DNA of 48,163 bases from Oscillospiraceae bacterium (GTDB taxonomy: Bacteria > Bacillota > Clostridia > Christensenellales > Aristaeellaceae): NCBI GenBank assembly GCA_031255415.1, contig JAIRSO010000009.1:1-48163 (forward strand), given 5' to 3'. A program made the position numbers and the translations under genes. The notes beneath the pieces were generated by a model. The model saw only the letters and a list, made by a program, of their open reading frames with translations. It ran no database searches and was not told the DNA's origin. This document shows positions 18,722-28,300 of this stretch, in pieces (position 1 is the first letter of the stretch; each line of letters begins with the position of its first letter).

Positions 18722-19105
18722 ATGCGCAGGAAGGTTATTATACTGATAGTATCATTGGCGATGGTGGTGGGGCTGCAGTGGTTCGCGTCCGCGTACACGC
18801 GCGGGGTGACGGGAGCGGCGGCGTCCGCGTTGGAGGAGATGGAGCGCGCCGTAATGGATCGCGACTGGGAGCCAGCGCGCGGGATGATGGCGCCGCTAAG
18901 CCGGTCATGGAACGAATCGTGCGAGCCGCTGGACTGGTGGATCAGCAGGGTGATGATAGAGTCGGTGCGCGCGTCGATGCGGGAGCTGGAGATCGCGCTG
19001 GAGGTAGGGGATTATTACGAGTCGCGCAGACTGCTGGCGGAGATAATGGACACGCTACACGATATAACGCGGTGGGACGAATTGTCGCTGTCGAACGTGG
19101 TATAG
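18722..19105 (+). CDS. DUF4363-family membrane-anchored protein
   Basis: A 127-residue protein with an N-terminal hydrophobic anchor (VIILIVSLAMVVGLQWFASA, about residues 5-24) followed by a helical outside domain rich in Met, Glu and Trp (LEEMERAVMDRDWEPARGMM). This is the shape of DUF4363 proteins, commonly encoded right after YetF/DUF421. It probably works with its neighbour at the membrane. No enzyme motif was seen. Confidence 0.8.
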   Translation: MRRKVIILIVSLAMVVGLQWFASAYTRGVTGAAASALEEMERAVMDRDWEPARGMMAPLSRSWNESCEPLDWWISRVMIESVRASMRELEIALEVGDYYESRRLLAEIMDTLHDITRWDELSLSNVV

Positions 19106-19221
19106 CAAGCCGGCTGACTATATAGACAAATTTTGCAGGAAAACGGGATCGCGCGTCGAAATGTATACCCAGCGATTCGCGCGCGCGGCGCGCGGACGGA
19201 TACGCGGGAAGAGGGATTATC

Positions 19222-20490
19222 ATGAGCCAATCCGCAACCAGATGGACGGCGGCTGAAGCGTTCGAGTGGGCGGGAGCCGAGTACGCCGCGCAAGGCGTAG
19301 ACGTTGAGTCCGCAATGGATAGGCTGGGCAAAACGCCGTTAAGCCTGCACTGCTGGCAGGGCGACGACGTGCTGGGCTTTGAGTCCGCGGACGCGAAGCT
19401 GACCGGGGGCATACAGGCTACGGGGAATTATCCGGGCAGAGCCAGGTCGATCCAAGAGCTTCGGGACGATATAGACAAGGCCGTCTCGCTGATACCCGGC
19501 CCGTCAAAGGTGAACCTGCACACGCATTACCTGGACGCGTCCGGATCGGTCTCGCGCGACGCGCTGGAGCCGAAACACTTCGAGTCGTGGGCGGACTGGG
19601 CGAACGAGCGCGGTTACGGGCTGGATTTTAATACGACGTTCTTTTCGCATCCGTTGAGCGAGTCGGGATCGCTGTCTCACGCGGACGCGGGGATACGCGC
19701 GTTCTGGATCGAGCATGGGAAACGATGCCGAGCGATAGCCGCGTACCTGGGCAAGCGAACCGGGCAAAGATGCCTGCTCAACCACTGGGCGCACGACGGT
19801 GCGAAGGAGATACCCATAGACACGCTAGGCCCGCGCGAACGGTTAGCCGCGTCGCTGGACGAGATCATCAAGGAGCCGCTCGATCCGAAACTGATGCGGG
19901 ACAGCGTGGAATCCAAGCTGTTCGGCATAGGGAGCGAGGCGTATGTCCCCGGCTCGCACGAGTTTTACATGGGCTACGCGCTGACGCGCAAGATAATGCT
20001 GACGCTGGACGCGGGGCATTTCCATCCGACCGAAGCGATATCCGCGAAACTCACCGCGCTGCTATGCTTCATGCCGGAGCTGCTGCTGCACGTGAGCCGT
20101 CCGGTGCGCTGGGACAGCGACCACGTGGTACTGCTGGACGACGAGACGCGGCAGATCATGCTGGAGGTGGTACGCGCGGACGCGCTGGATCGCATAGCGC
20201 TGGCGATGGATTACTTCGACGCGTCCATCAACCGTGTAGCCGCGTGGGTGATCGGCGCGCGGAACACGCGCAAGGCGTTGTTAGCCGCGTTGTTGGAGCC
20301 AGTATCAACGTTGAAGGCAATGGAGGCTGAAGGCGACGGGGCGGGGGTGCTAGCCGCGAGGCAGGAAGCGTTAACGATGCCGTTCGGGATCGTCTGGGAC
20401 AGGTTCTGTGAGACGCGGGGCGCGCCTCCCGACAGGGCGTGGATCGAGGACGCGCGCCGATACGAGCGCGAGGTTTTGTCTAAAAGATAA
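19222..20490 (+). CDS. rhaA: L-rhamnose isomerase
   Basis: RhaA interconverts L-rhamnose and L-rhamnulose. The 422-residue product matches the family: WQGDDVLGFE near the N-terminus, TGNYPGRARS, KVNLHTHYLDASG, LDFNTTFFSHP, and the metal-ligand stretches GSHEFYMGYALT and LTLDAGHFHPTE, then LLLHVSRPVRWDSDHVVLLDDET. Length is normal. GAAGAGGG lies before the ATG; the 116-bp upstream gap shows no clear promoter. No rhamnulokinase or aldolase gene is in this window, so the rest of the pathway is elsewhere. Confidence 0.96.
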   Translation: MSQSATRWTAAEAFEWAGAEYAAQGVDVESAMDRLGKTPLSLHCWQGDDVLGFESADAKLTGGIQATGNYPGRARSIQELRDDIDKAVSLIPGPSKVNLHTHYLDASGSVSRDALEPKHFESWADWANERGYGLDFNTTFFSHPLSESGSLSHADAGIRAFWIEHGKRCRAIAAYLGKRTGQRCLLNHWAHDGAKEIPIDTLGPRERLAASLDEIIKEPLDPKLMRDSVESKLFGIGSEAYVPGSHEFYMGYALTRKIMLTLDAGHFHPTEAISAKLTALLCFMPELLLHVSRPVRWDSDHVVLLDDETRQIMLEVVRADALDRIALAMDYFDASINRVAAWVIGARNTRKALLAALLEPVSTLKAMEAEGDGAGVLAARQEALTMPFGIVWDRFCETRGAPPDRAWIEDARRYEREVLSKR

Positions 20491-20512
20491 TCGAGATTAG
20501 GAGGATCATTCG

Positions 20513-20710
20513 ATGGCGCGGATAACATCCGACATGACTATCAACGACGTGATCAAGGTGGATCGCAAACTGACAAAGGTGCTGTTGGAAATGGGCATGC
20601 ACTGCGTGGGCTGCCCGCACGCGATGGCCGAGACGCTGGCGGAGGCCGGAACGGCGCACGGCGTGGACGTGGACGAGATGGTTCGCAAGCTCAACGCGGC
20701 AGTGGCCTAA
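20513..20710 (+). CDS. DUF1858 redox-disulfide protein
   Basis: A 65-residue protein with the DUF1858 pattern: TINDVIKVDRKLTKVLLEMG followed by MHCVGCPHAMAETLAEA. The CxxC in CVGC is the characteristic redox disulfide; relatives are encoded beside hybrid-cluster (prismane) protein genes. There is no such gene here. AGGAGGATC precedes the ATG. It probably shares a transcript with rhaA (22 bp gap). Confidence 0.88.
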   Translation: MARITSDMTINDVIKVDRKLTKVLLEMGMHCVGCPHAMAETLAEAGTAHGVDVDEMVRKLNAAVA

Positions 20711-20727
20711 GCGCGGGAGGCTGATCA

Positions 20728-21204
20728 TTGAGGGATTCAGACGGCGTGGTAAAGACCAAACTGGTGACGCAGGTTGGGTTCATAGTGCGCGACATAGAAT
20801 CGACGAAAGTGAAATGGGCGCGGTTCCTGGGCGTGGAGCCGCCGCCGACCATGGACGCCGGGGATTACGCGGTTACGCAGACGAGGTATCAAGGCGAACC
20901 GGCGCCTGAAGCGCAGGCGAAACTGTGCTTCTTCGACGTAGGCCCGGGCTTACAATTGGAGCTCATCGAGCCGAACGAGGCGCGGTCAACCTGGCGCGAT
21001 TATCTGGACGCGCACGGCGAGGGTCCGCATCATCTAGCGTTCAAGGTGAAGGGGATGAAGGACGCGGTCGCGGCGTGCGAGGCGTTCGGGATGAAGCTGG
21101 CGCAGACGGGAGAATATGGCGACGGGAGCGGACGCTACGCCTATCTGGACGCGGATGATTCGCTCAAGACGCTGGTGGAACTGCTGGAGAGCGATAGAGA
21201 CTGA
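20728..21204 (+). CDS. VOC-family (glyoxalase fold) protein, TTG start
   Basis: A 158-residue protein with one vicinal-oxygen-chelate unit: VTQVGFIVRDIESTKVKWAR at the N-terminus, LQLELIEPNE, and GEGPHHLAFKVKGMKDAVAA with the typical metal His. Methylmalonyl-CoA epimerase and lactoylglutathione lyases belong to this fold, but substrate cannot be told. I take the TTG at 20728, seven bases after GGGAGG; the first in-frame GTG/ATG candidates lie farther from the site. Confidence 0.82.
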   Translation: MRDSDGVVKTKLVTQVGFIVRDIESTKVKWARFLGVEPPPTMDAGDYAVTQTRYQGEPAPEAQAKLCFFDVGPGLQLELIEPNEARSTWRDYLDAHGEGPHHLAFKVKGMKDAVAACEAFGMKLAQTGEYGDGSGRYAYLDADDSLKTLVELLESDRD

Positions 21205-21223
21205 CAGGATTATGTTAACATAA

Positions 21224-21269
21224 ACAAGCAGCCTCCCCCGCGTCCATTTCGCCGGGGGAGGCTGTTGTT
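21224..21269. terminator. Bidirectional intrinsic terminator
   Basis: An 11-bp perfect stem, CAGCCTCCCCC (21229-21239) with GGGGGAGGCTG (21254-21264), loop of 14 bases. AACAA precedes and TTGTT follows the stem, so T-tracts exist for both strands. It separates the VOC gene (plus) from the convergent secreted-protein gene (minus). Confidence 0.85.
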
Positions 21270-21276
21270 ATACGTA

Positions 21277-22812
21277 TTAGTCGCTGGCGATCATCAATAC
21301 CTTCATGATCGGCAGCGTCTCCGGCTCCTCGCCGCCGTCCGAGTCGATCGTGTAAACGTCGCCCGTTATCTCTCCGTAGACGATGATCTCGCCGTCCGAA
21401 TCAACCCTGGGCGTATCGTCCGACAGGCAGTATATCTTGGCGGGATCGGACTTGCCCGGCGCGGTGACGAGTATCATGTTGGTCACGCTCTCGTCGTCGG
21501 ACGCGGAAGCCGCTTCACCCGTCCATTTCACGATCCTGCCCGCGTACCGCGCCGGATCCTTGATAAGGTTCGCGTAAGAGAGGCTCTGCACGCGCGTCTT
21601 GAGGTACGCCTCGTAATCGTCCGTGTGCCAGAGCCGATCGAATACATACTGGATGGTTCTCTCGTCATAACCCTTTTTCTTGAGCGTGACGGTAACGATG
21701 CGCGTGCCCGCAGGATCGGGGTTCAGCTTGATGGAGAATTCGCCGTCGCTGGTCGTGCGCTTGCTAATGGAACCGCTATCCGACACGGTGATCTCGACTC
21801 CGGCGAGAGTCTTACCCGCGAGCCGCGGCTGCGCGTCCCAAACCTCGCCTTCCAGCGGCGTGTTAAGGTTGATCGGTATGCGCGAGGCGTTCGCGGATAG
21901 TTGAGTCTCAACGCTTGTAGTCTCGCGGCCTTCCAACTCTGACGCGATGAGCAGAGTCCACGTGCCTTCCCGGGGCAGAGTCAGCGTAAGCGTGAATGAG
22001 CCGTCGGATCTCGCGGCAGCCTCGCCCGCCTTAAACGGAGCGTCGTCGCCTTGCAAAAGACTGCCCGTCACCAAAGCGCCCGGAGCGGTAGCGCCGCGCA
22101 CCCGGACGGTCAGGCTATTCGACTCGCGGACGAAAGGTTTGTCGAACGATAATTCCGTGGGCAGCAGCGGCATATCCAACTGCGGCGTGAACGAAGTCGC
22201 CGCGATCCACTCGTCGAACAGTTGAATCTCCTTGGGAGCGAGCTGCCTGCCCGTAGCCTCGATCTGAAGCGTGACCTCGCGTCCGTTGCGCACGGTGAAC
22301 GCCATCAACCCGCGCGCGACGGTCTCGCCCTCGGAGCGCCTGTTGTACGTGAGGCGCAGATACCTGCCGGACTTGGACGGGTTTTTCCACTCCGCGGCGG
22401 AGAAGCGCAGCCCCGTCACCTTCCACGCCGCAGCGTCGAGGTAATCCGCGCGGATAGCGTTGCGCATAGCCGTAGTGTATCTATCGATATCGAAGTATAC
22501 CGCCGACTGGCTGGTCTCCTCCATCCGAACGCGCATGGCTATGTCAGCGCCGGTTCCGAACGCGGCGGCGATCACGTTGTCGGAGCGCATCACGTCGGCG
22601 GCTACTTCGGGCGACACGCCCAGCAGAGCGGCGTACCGTGACGCGGTTTCAGGCGTGACCACCGTCCAGCCGTCGGGGAACGCGGTGACGAGTTGATACG
22701 CCGGCAACGTGGTAGCCAGCGCGAGCGCGCCGGACGCGAACGCCATAGCGGCAATCGCGCACAGCGCCGCGCCTATCGTTCTAGCGCGCCGGATCGACGT
22801 CCTCATAATCAC
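21277..22812 (-). CDS. Secreted Ig-like protein with C-terminal OB-like domain
   Basis: A 511-residue exported protein. Residues 1 to ~32 are a signal peptide (RRARTIG then AALCAIAAMAFASGALALA). Then comes a ~170-residue alpha/beta domain, two Ig/bacterial carboxypeptidase-regulatory-like beta domains (SNSLTVRVRGATAPGALVTG; LAGKTLAGVEITVSDSG), and a C-terminal domain with KIYCLSD that resembles that of the upstream gene. No anchor motif is seen. The GTG at 22812 is seven bases after GGAAGGAG; an ATG at 22806 is the alternative. Function unknown; likely a cell-envelope protein transcribed with popT and its paralogue. Confidence 0.8.
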   Translation of the reverse strand: MIMRTSIRRARTIGAALCAIAAMAFASGALALATTLPAYQLVTAFPDGWTVVTPETASRYAALLGVSPEVAADVMRSDNVIAAAFGTGADIAMRVRMEETSQSAVYFDIDRYTTAMRNAIRADYLDAAAWKVTGLRFSAAEWKNPSKSGRYLRLTYNRRSEGETVARGLMAFTVRNGREVTLQIEATGRQLAPKEIQLFDEWIAATSFTPQLDMPLLPTELSFDKPFVRESNSLTVRVRGATAPGALVTGSLLQGDDAPFKAGEAAARSDGSFTLTLTLPREGTWTLLIASELEGRETTSVETQLSANASRIPINLNTPLEGEVWDAQPRLAGKTLAGVEITVSDSGSISKRTTSDGEFSIKLNPDPAGTRIVTVTLKKKGYDERTIQYVFDRLWHTDDYEAYLKTRVQSLSYANLIKDPARYAGRIVKWTGEAASASDDESVTNMILVTAPGKSDPAKIYCLSDDTPRVDSDGEIIVYGEITGDVYTIDSDGGEEPETLPIMKVLMIASD

Positions 22813-22869
22813 ATAGACTCTCCTTCCCGTCTGTCCATTATAATTATTAACGATTATCTCGATCGAAGA

Positions 22870-24357
22870 TTATCTTAAGTAGTGCATAGCGTCCAGCGCG
22901 GGCAAGGCCTCGCCGGAGACCAGCGCCGTCTCGCCCCGCGTCACGGCTAAAACCGTCAGCACGTCCCCCTGCTCGAACCGAAGCGTCCTGTCGCAGTATA
23001 TGTATACGGGATCGCGCCAGCTTCCCATCCCCGGGTTGGATGTGTACAGCACGAGCGCGGGCAATCCATCGTGTTCCTCGACCGCGCCGATCAATCCCCT
23101 CAATTCTACATACCTGCCGGCCGCGCCAGGCTCGTCCCCGGCAAGCCGGTCGTAAGGGATGCTTCGCGCGTTGGCGCGGAAGTCCTGTATCGATTCCTGC
23201 TCGCTGAGCGTCCGCTCGAGCGTGATCCGCGCGGAGGCGGGAGCGAGTCCGGGCGCGGAGGCGGTCGCCGTGTAATCGGCGCTCTGTCCTCGCCTGATGC
23301 TAAGGGAGAAGTACAGAAACCCACTGCCGTTGGCGGGGCCGCGCATAGAGCGGCTGGGCGTAGTCAGTTCGATCGACGCGTCGGGCAGCGTGTAAACATA
23401 AAGGTCGAACGCGTCCGTGACCGGGTAGACGCTAGGCTCGATCATCAGCGGAGTCACCCCGCGCGCGAGAAGTACGGTATACGCGCTTCTCGCGGACGAT
23501 CCCCCGCGCTCCGAGATTATCTCCACCCTGCGTTCGCCGTTCTCGCCCTCTATAGTAATCTCCAGCGCGAATGAACCGTCCGCGTCGGCTTTTGCGTTCG
23601 CTAGCGATAGCCCATCAACCATAATGGTTATGTGTGCACCTGGTTCGGTCTCGCCCTTGATCGATATGCGTCCGTCGTCCGTCCAAGCGGGCAGATCGGT
23701 TATGGCAAGCGGCGCGATTCCGGACGACTCGATCCTGCGCGCGATACCCGTAAGCGGCGAGGGCGCGTATTCCGAGGGCGAGTCCGGCTCGAGCGGACGC
23801 TTGTCAATGAACCGCACGCGCTCCTTAACGGACTCCAACGCCTCCCTAGCCGCGTCGATACCCGCGCTCAACGGAGCGCGCGCCGTCAGCTCGATCAACG
23901 CGCCGGATCGTATCGCCGCGTCCCTCATTTGATATATGGATTCGTATGCGTTCGCGATTCTGAGCCAATCGCCGTCGATCCATTCGAACCAGTCCGCGAA
24001 CGCTGCGAGAGGCTCCAGCGACGATCGATCATCCGCGCCGAGCGAGGGGCGATCGCGTTCCGACAGCGTGACGCGCACCCCGTCTTCCGTTATAATCTCA
24101 AACAATACGCGCTCTGCGTAATGAGACGCCGCTAGCGCGTCCGCGTCGATCCCAAGCCCGGCGAGCCACAGCGATTGCCCGTCCAGCGTCTGCGCCGCGA
24201 TTAACCGCTCGTCAGATTCCGTTTCGACGCGAATCCCCGATTGAGGGAATACGTAAACCTCCGCGCGAGCCGCGCCGGAATAAGGCGCGACAGCCAGCGC
24301 CGCAGCCAGCATCGCCGCGCGGAATCCTTTGCGAGTATAATCTTTGCCCCGCGTCAT
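22870..24357 (-). CDS. Secreted Ig-like protein, paralogue of the downstream gene
   Basis: A 495-residue exported protein with signal peptide (FRAAMLAAALAVAPYSGAARA, in two parts around residues 12-32). Order of parts: ~200-residue N-terminal region, an Ig-like domain (ISIKGETEPGAHITIMVDGL), a second beta domain, and a C-terminal domain with DPVYIYCDRTLRFEQGDVLT that parallels KIYCLSD in the neighbour. The ATG at 24357 follows AAAGGAGG by about 12 bases; upstream in-frame codons overlap popT and are rejected. The stop of popT is 5 bp away, so they form one transcript. Confidence 0.78.
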   Translation of the reverse strand: MTRGKDYTRKGFRAAMLAAALAVAPYSGAARAEVYVFPQSGIRVETESDERLIAAQTLDGQSLWLAGLGIDADALAASHYAERVLFEIITEDGVRVTLSERDRPSLGADDRSSLEPLAAFADWFEWIDGDWLRIANAYESIYQMRDAAIRSGALIELTARAPLSAGIDAAREALESVKERVRFIDKRPLEPDSPSEYAPSPLTGIARRIESSGIAPLAITDLPAWTDDGRISIKGETEPGAHITIMVDGLSLANAKADADGSFALEITIEGENGERRVEIISERGGSSARSAYTVLLARGVTPLMIEPSVYPVTDAFDLYVYTLPDASIELTTPSRSMRGPANGSGFLYFSLSIRRGQSADYTATASAPGLAPASARITLERTLSEQESIQDFRANARSIPYDRLAGDEPGAAGRYVELRGLIGAVEEHDGLPALVLYTSNPGMGSWRDPVYIYCDRTLRFEQGDVLTVLAVTRGETALVSGEALPALDAMHYLR

Positions 24358-24362
24358 CCTAA

Positions 24363-25256
24363 TCAGACGGCCTCCTTTGGCGCGTCGTCCTTCATCGCGA
24401 ACGCGCGCTCGAAGAATATCGCGACCACCGCGCCAGCCGCCAGCAGCGGCGTGTGTATCAGCCAGCGCGACGCGAACACGGGCCAGTCGAACACGATGTA
24501 CACCGAACCCAACACGAAACCCATCACCGCGAACCGGACGGCGGCGGGGAATCTGCGGAACAGCCACTCCACGGCCCTGATCATCGCAACGCCGCACGCC
24601 AGCCCGCCCGCGCCAGCCAGAGCCAGCGCGCCCAGATGCGACAGCGGGTAACCAATCGCGTTCATCATCGGCTGGTATATGCCAAGGTACAGCAGCAGGA
24701 ACGACGAGCTAACGCCCGGCACGATGGTCGCGAACGCGTATATCGCGCCGCCGAGCACGGCGATCCACCCCGCGAACTCGCGCGTCTCGCCGACAGCGTC
24801 CGTCACGCGCCCCAGCTGTCCGAACAGGAATATCAGCGCGAATCCGGCTAACATCAGCGAGATGTTCAGTATCCAGTGCCGCGTAGACCATGCCGACGCG
24901 GTAGCGGCGCTTTTGTTTATCGCGCGCGGAGCCTTGCCAGCGGCGGCCTGCGCCCACAGCGCCGGCAGTCCGCCCAGCACCAATCCTATGAACAGTATCG
25001 TGATGCTGTCCTCCGCGCGAGAGAACACCGCGCTCATCGCGCGCGCGGTCAGCAGTACGCCGATCCCGCCGCCCAGCGCCAGCGGCGCGAGGAATCTGGC
25101 GTTGCCCTTTACGTCGCGTCCGAAATGGATCAGCGCGGCAAGTATCGGCTGATACACGCCCATCGAAAGCGCGATCACGCCGCCGCTTACTCCCGGCAGT
25201 ACGCACGCTATCCCAAGGATCACCCCGCGCAGGCCATTGACCAGCTGCTCCAGCAT
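24363..25256 (-). CDS. DUF368 polyprenyl-phosphate transporter (PopT-like)
   Basis: A 297-residue multi-pass membrane protein. GVILGIACVLPGVSGGVIAL near the N-terminus and IVPGVSSSFLLLYLGIYQPM in the second half are the repeated PGVSG/S re-entrant motifs of DUF368. Members (PopT) were shown in other bacteria to return undecaprenyl phosphate across the membrane for cell-wall glycan synthesis. Start ATG 25256 is five bases after GGAGG; the upstream GTG (25268) overlaps this site. Next to exported surface proteins, so a link to envelope biogenesis is natural. Confidence 0.9.
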   Translation of the reverse strand: MLEQLVNGLRGVILGIACVLPGVSGGVIALSMGVYQPILAALIHFGRDVKGNARFLAPLALGGGIGVLLTARAMSAVFSRAEDSITILFIGLVLGGLPALWAQAAAGKAPRAINKSAATASAWSTRHWILNISLMLAGFALIFLFGQLGRVTDAVGETREFAGWIAVLGGAIYAFATIVPGVSSSFLLLYLGIYQPMMNAIGYPLSHLGALALAGAGGLACGVAMIRAVEWLFRRFPAAVRFAVMGFVLGSVYIVFDWPVFASRWLIHTPLLAAGAVVAIFFERAFAMKDDAPKEAV

Positions 25257-25298
25257 CGTTACCTCCACGCGTCGTTCAAGTGTTCTTCTGCGATTCTT

Positions 25299-25361
25299 GT
25301 TAACGCCTGATCTTTACGATCTTTAGTTAACGCCTGATCTTTTGCGATCTTTTGTTAACGC
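25299..25361. repeat. Three short direct repeats with GTTAACGC
   Basis: GTTAACGC occurs at 25299-25306, 25326-25333 and 25354-25361 (spacing 27 and 28 bp). Between them the sequence CTGATCTTT(T)(A/G)CGATCTTT recurs, with the third unit decayed. It fills the 112-bp gap between the giant surface gene and popT. It may be an operator, a transcript-processing site or a decaying minisatellite. Confidence 0.8.
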
Positions 25362-25368
25362 TTGACCG

Positions 25369-28300
25369 TTACGGCAGTGTCAAATCGCCGCCGCCCACCG
25401 TCTTCCATCCGGCCGCGTAAGCGTCGTCGCTTCTCGCGAAACCCAGGTCGGCGTTGCGCGCGCGCCCGTTCGATTCGACTATGATCAGATCCGTCGCGGC
25501 TGGATTCTCCGCGCGGAAACCGAGCTTGCTGTTGATCTCCGGCACGCCCTCCGCGCGCCTGGTCGGGATGTAACCCTCCGGAACGCGCGCCGACACGCGG
25601 TAAGTGCCCGGCCTAACATCCCCGAACTCATAGAACCCGTATATGTCGGTCGTTGTTTCCGCGACGCGGGTCCATAGCCCGTCGGACGCGCGTTCGAGGG
25701 TCAGATTAACGCCGGGCAAGCCCGGTTCGGCGGAGTCCTGCATTCCGTTAAGGTTCAGGTCGATCCACGCGTAATCCCCGACCGTACCCGATCGTAACGC
25801 GCCCGCGTTAACGTTTGCCAGCGAGCCGCCCATCGCCAGCGCGAGCGGCGGCGCGGACGATTCATTCCCGTCCAAGGCCTCCGCGATCGAGCCGCCGTCT
25901 CTCTGCCGCGTGAATATCATGCCGGGCGGGAGCGTGAACCTCACCGTAACCATGCCCGGGAGCAGTCCGTCGATGAAGTATGATCCATCCTCGCCCGTTT
26001 GAGTGGATACGATCCCGCTCGAAGTCTCGACCGATACGCCGACTCCGGGCAATGCGGGTTCGTCCGCGCCGCGCAGACCGTCCGCGTCCATGTCCTCGAA
26101 CGCGATACCAGACACGGAGCCGGGCACAGCCGCGCCCGCGCGCGGATCATCGCGGGACTCGCCCATCGCGAGTATAATCTCGTCAACGACGTTTACGCCG
26201 ACATAACCTTCAGGCCAGCGATACTCCAGCGAGTACGCGCCGGGACGGAGCCGCTCGAACCGAAGCCGCCCGTCCGCGCCAGTCGAGGACGCGGTTGACG
26301 CGCCGGACTCGTCCGTCAGCGAGATCGTCACCCCGGATAGCGGCGGCTCGTTCAAACCGCGCTGTCCGTCGGCGTTCGCGTCCGCGTAAGTCTCCACGAC
26401 GATCGCGCCCGGCGCGACAGCGCCAACGCCCAGACTCGACAGCGACTGCCCGGGCAACAGCGTAAACGCGCCGCTGAACGCCTGCCGTCCGCTGGTCAGC
26501 GGCATGATGCTCCCGCCCTCGATAGTCAGCTCCGGTTTAGTGAATATCAGTCCGTCGGGCAGAGCGGCGTGCAATCGATACTCTCCAGGCGGCAGTAAGT
26601 CCATCGAGTACAATCCATCCAGTTGCGTTAGCGCTTGTCGAATCGCGCCGCCGGATTCGTCCAGCAGCGTGATCATCACGCCCGAAACCGGGGTTTCGTT
26701 AAGGCCGGGCAGGCCGTCGTACTCCGCGTCAAGCCATACCACGCCCGATATCGACGATGATTGAACCGCCTCCACCTTGTTTAATGCGAGACGCTCGCCG
26801 GAGCGCAGCGTAAACTCCAGCGGCTCGGAGTCCGTTCGATCCGCGAAGAGATAACCGCCGGGCAGGGTCACGCTCAGCGAGTATGATCCCGGTTTCAGCC
26901 CACGGAATGCCAGCGAGCCATCCTCGCCCGTCGTTGACGCGCCGACAGGCGCGCCCGACCGTGACAGCGACAGCGCGGCGCCGGAGAGCGGTGCGCCAGA
27001 CTCGTCAACGACGATACCCTCTAGCGAGGCCGGCTTATACGCGCCGACGGAACCTATCGACGCTGAACCGCCCATGCCCAGCGCCACGATCCACGATTGG
27101 GTATCGGCCGCGCTCAAGTATCCTTCCGGCAGACTAACCTTGACTGTGTATGATCCCGGCCTCAACCCGTCAACGCTGAACGCGCCTTGACGATCCGTTT
27201 CGATATCGGCGATACCGTGCCCGCCGCCGTCCAGTATGGATATCGACGCGTTGGGTAGTCCAGGCTCATCCTCGTCTTGCGCGCCGTCGCCGTCCGCGTC
27301 CGCGTATACCGTACCGTTAATCCCGCCCAACTGCGCTAATGGCGGCACGGTAAGTCCGCGCGTACCGTCGCCCACCGTGACCGCGCGCGTGATCGACCGT
27401 TCGTCGGTCTCCTCGAACGCCCAGCCGTACCCCGGCGTGATATATGTGATAGTATAATTACCCGGCCTCACGCGCGTCAGCGCGAACGAACCGCCCTCGT
27501 CCGACGACGCTTCGGCAACCGTCTTACCGTCCGTCGTCTCGACGCGAACGATTAAACCGGGCGCGGGTTCGCCGTCGGAGCGTCTCGCCGATCCAGTCAA
27601 ATCGGTGAGCGGGGTCAACGGTATCCGGGCGGGAATGGTCTGCGGCTCATAACCAACGCTAACCGTCCATATCGGCTGGTCAAAACCAACGGGCGGCGCG
27701 TAACGCTCCGGCACGCTTACTTCCAATAGATACCCGCCCGGCCTAACACTCTCGAACGCCGCGATACCGTCCGCGTTAGTTCGCCGCGCGTCGATTGGTT
27801 CGCCGTCCTTATACAGCGTGACGGTTACTCCGTCCAGCGATTGATCCTCCGAATCCCGCAGACCGTCGTCGTTGCGATCCTGCCAGACGCTGGCCTCGAT
27901 AGTGGAGACTCGCGCCAGGCCGACGCGCCCGACCGTCACGCCGCGCCCGGGATCAAGCTGGAGCGGTTCGCGAAGCGCGGACTCCGACGCGGCGGTAATC
28001 GCCATCCCTTCCGGCGCGGTCAAGCGCAGTAATGTTTTCGCGGGAGGCAGTCCTTCCAGAGTGAAACCACCCTCGCCGTTGGTCACGGTTGATGATAATT
28101 CATATCCTTGATCATCAAGCGCAGTAACGCTCACTCCGGAGAGAGGCGCGCCGGTTCCACCGTCGTCCAGCCATACGGTACCCTCGATGGACGCAGGCAC
28201 GAACGCTGTCCACTCCGCGCGAGTCTCGCCGCCGGCCTCGAGCGTGAAGCTCCGCTCTCCGGCATAGAGGATCATGCCTTCGGGGAGGATCGGTTCGAGA

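Noticed and set aside
24358-24597. Extended N-terminus of the secreted protein at 22870-24357
   Set aside because: The extension is arginine-rich, overlaps popT and would mask an obvious signal peptide.
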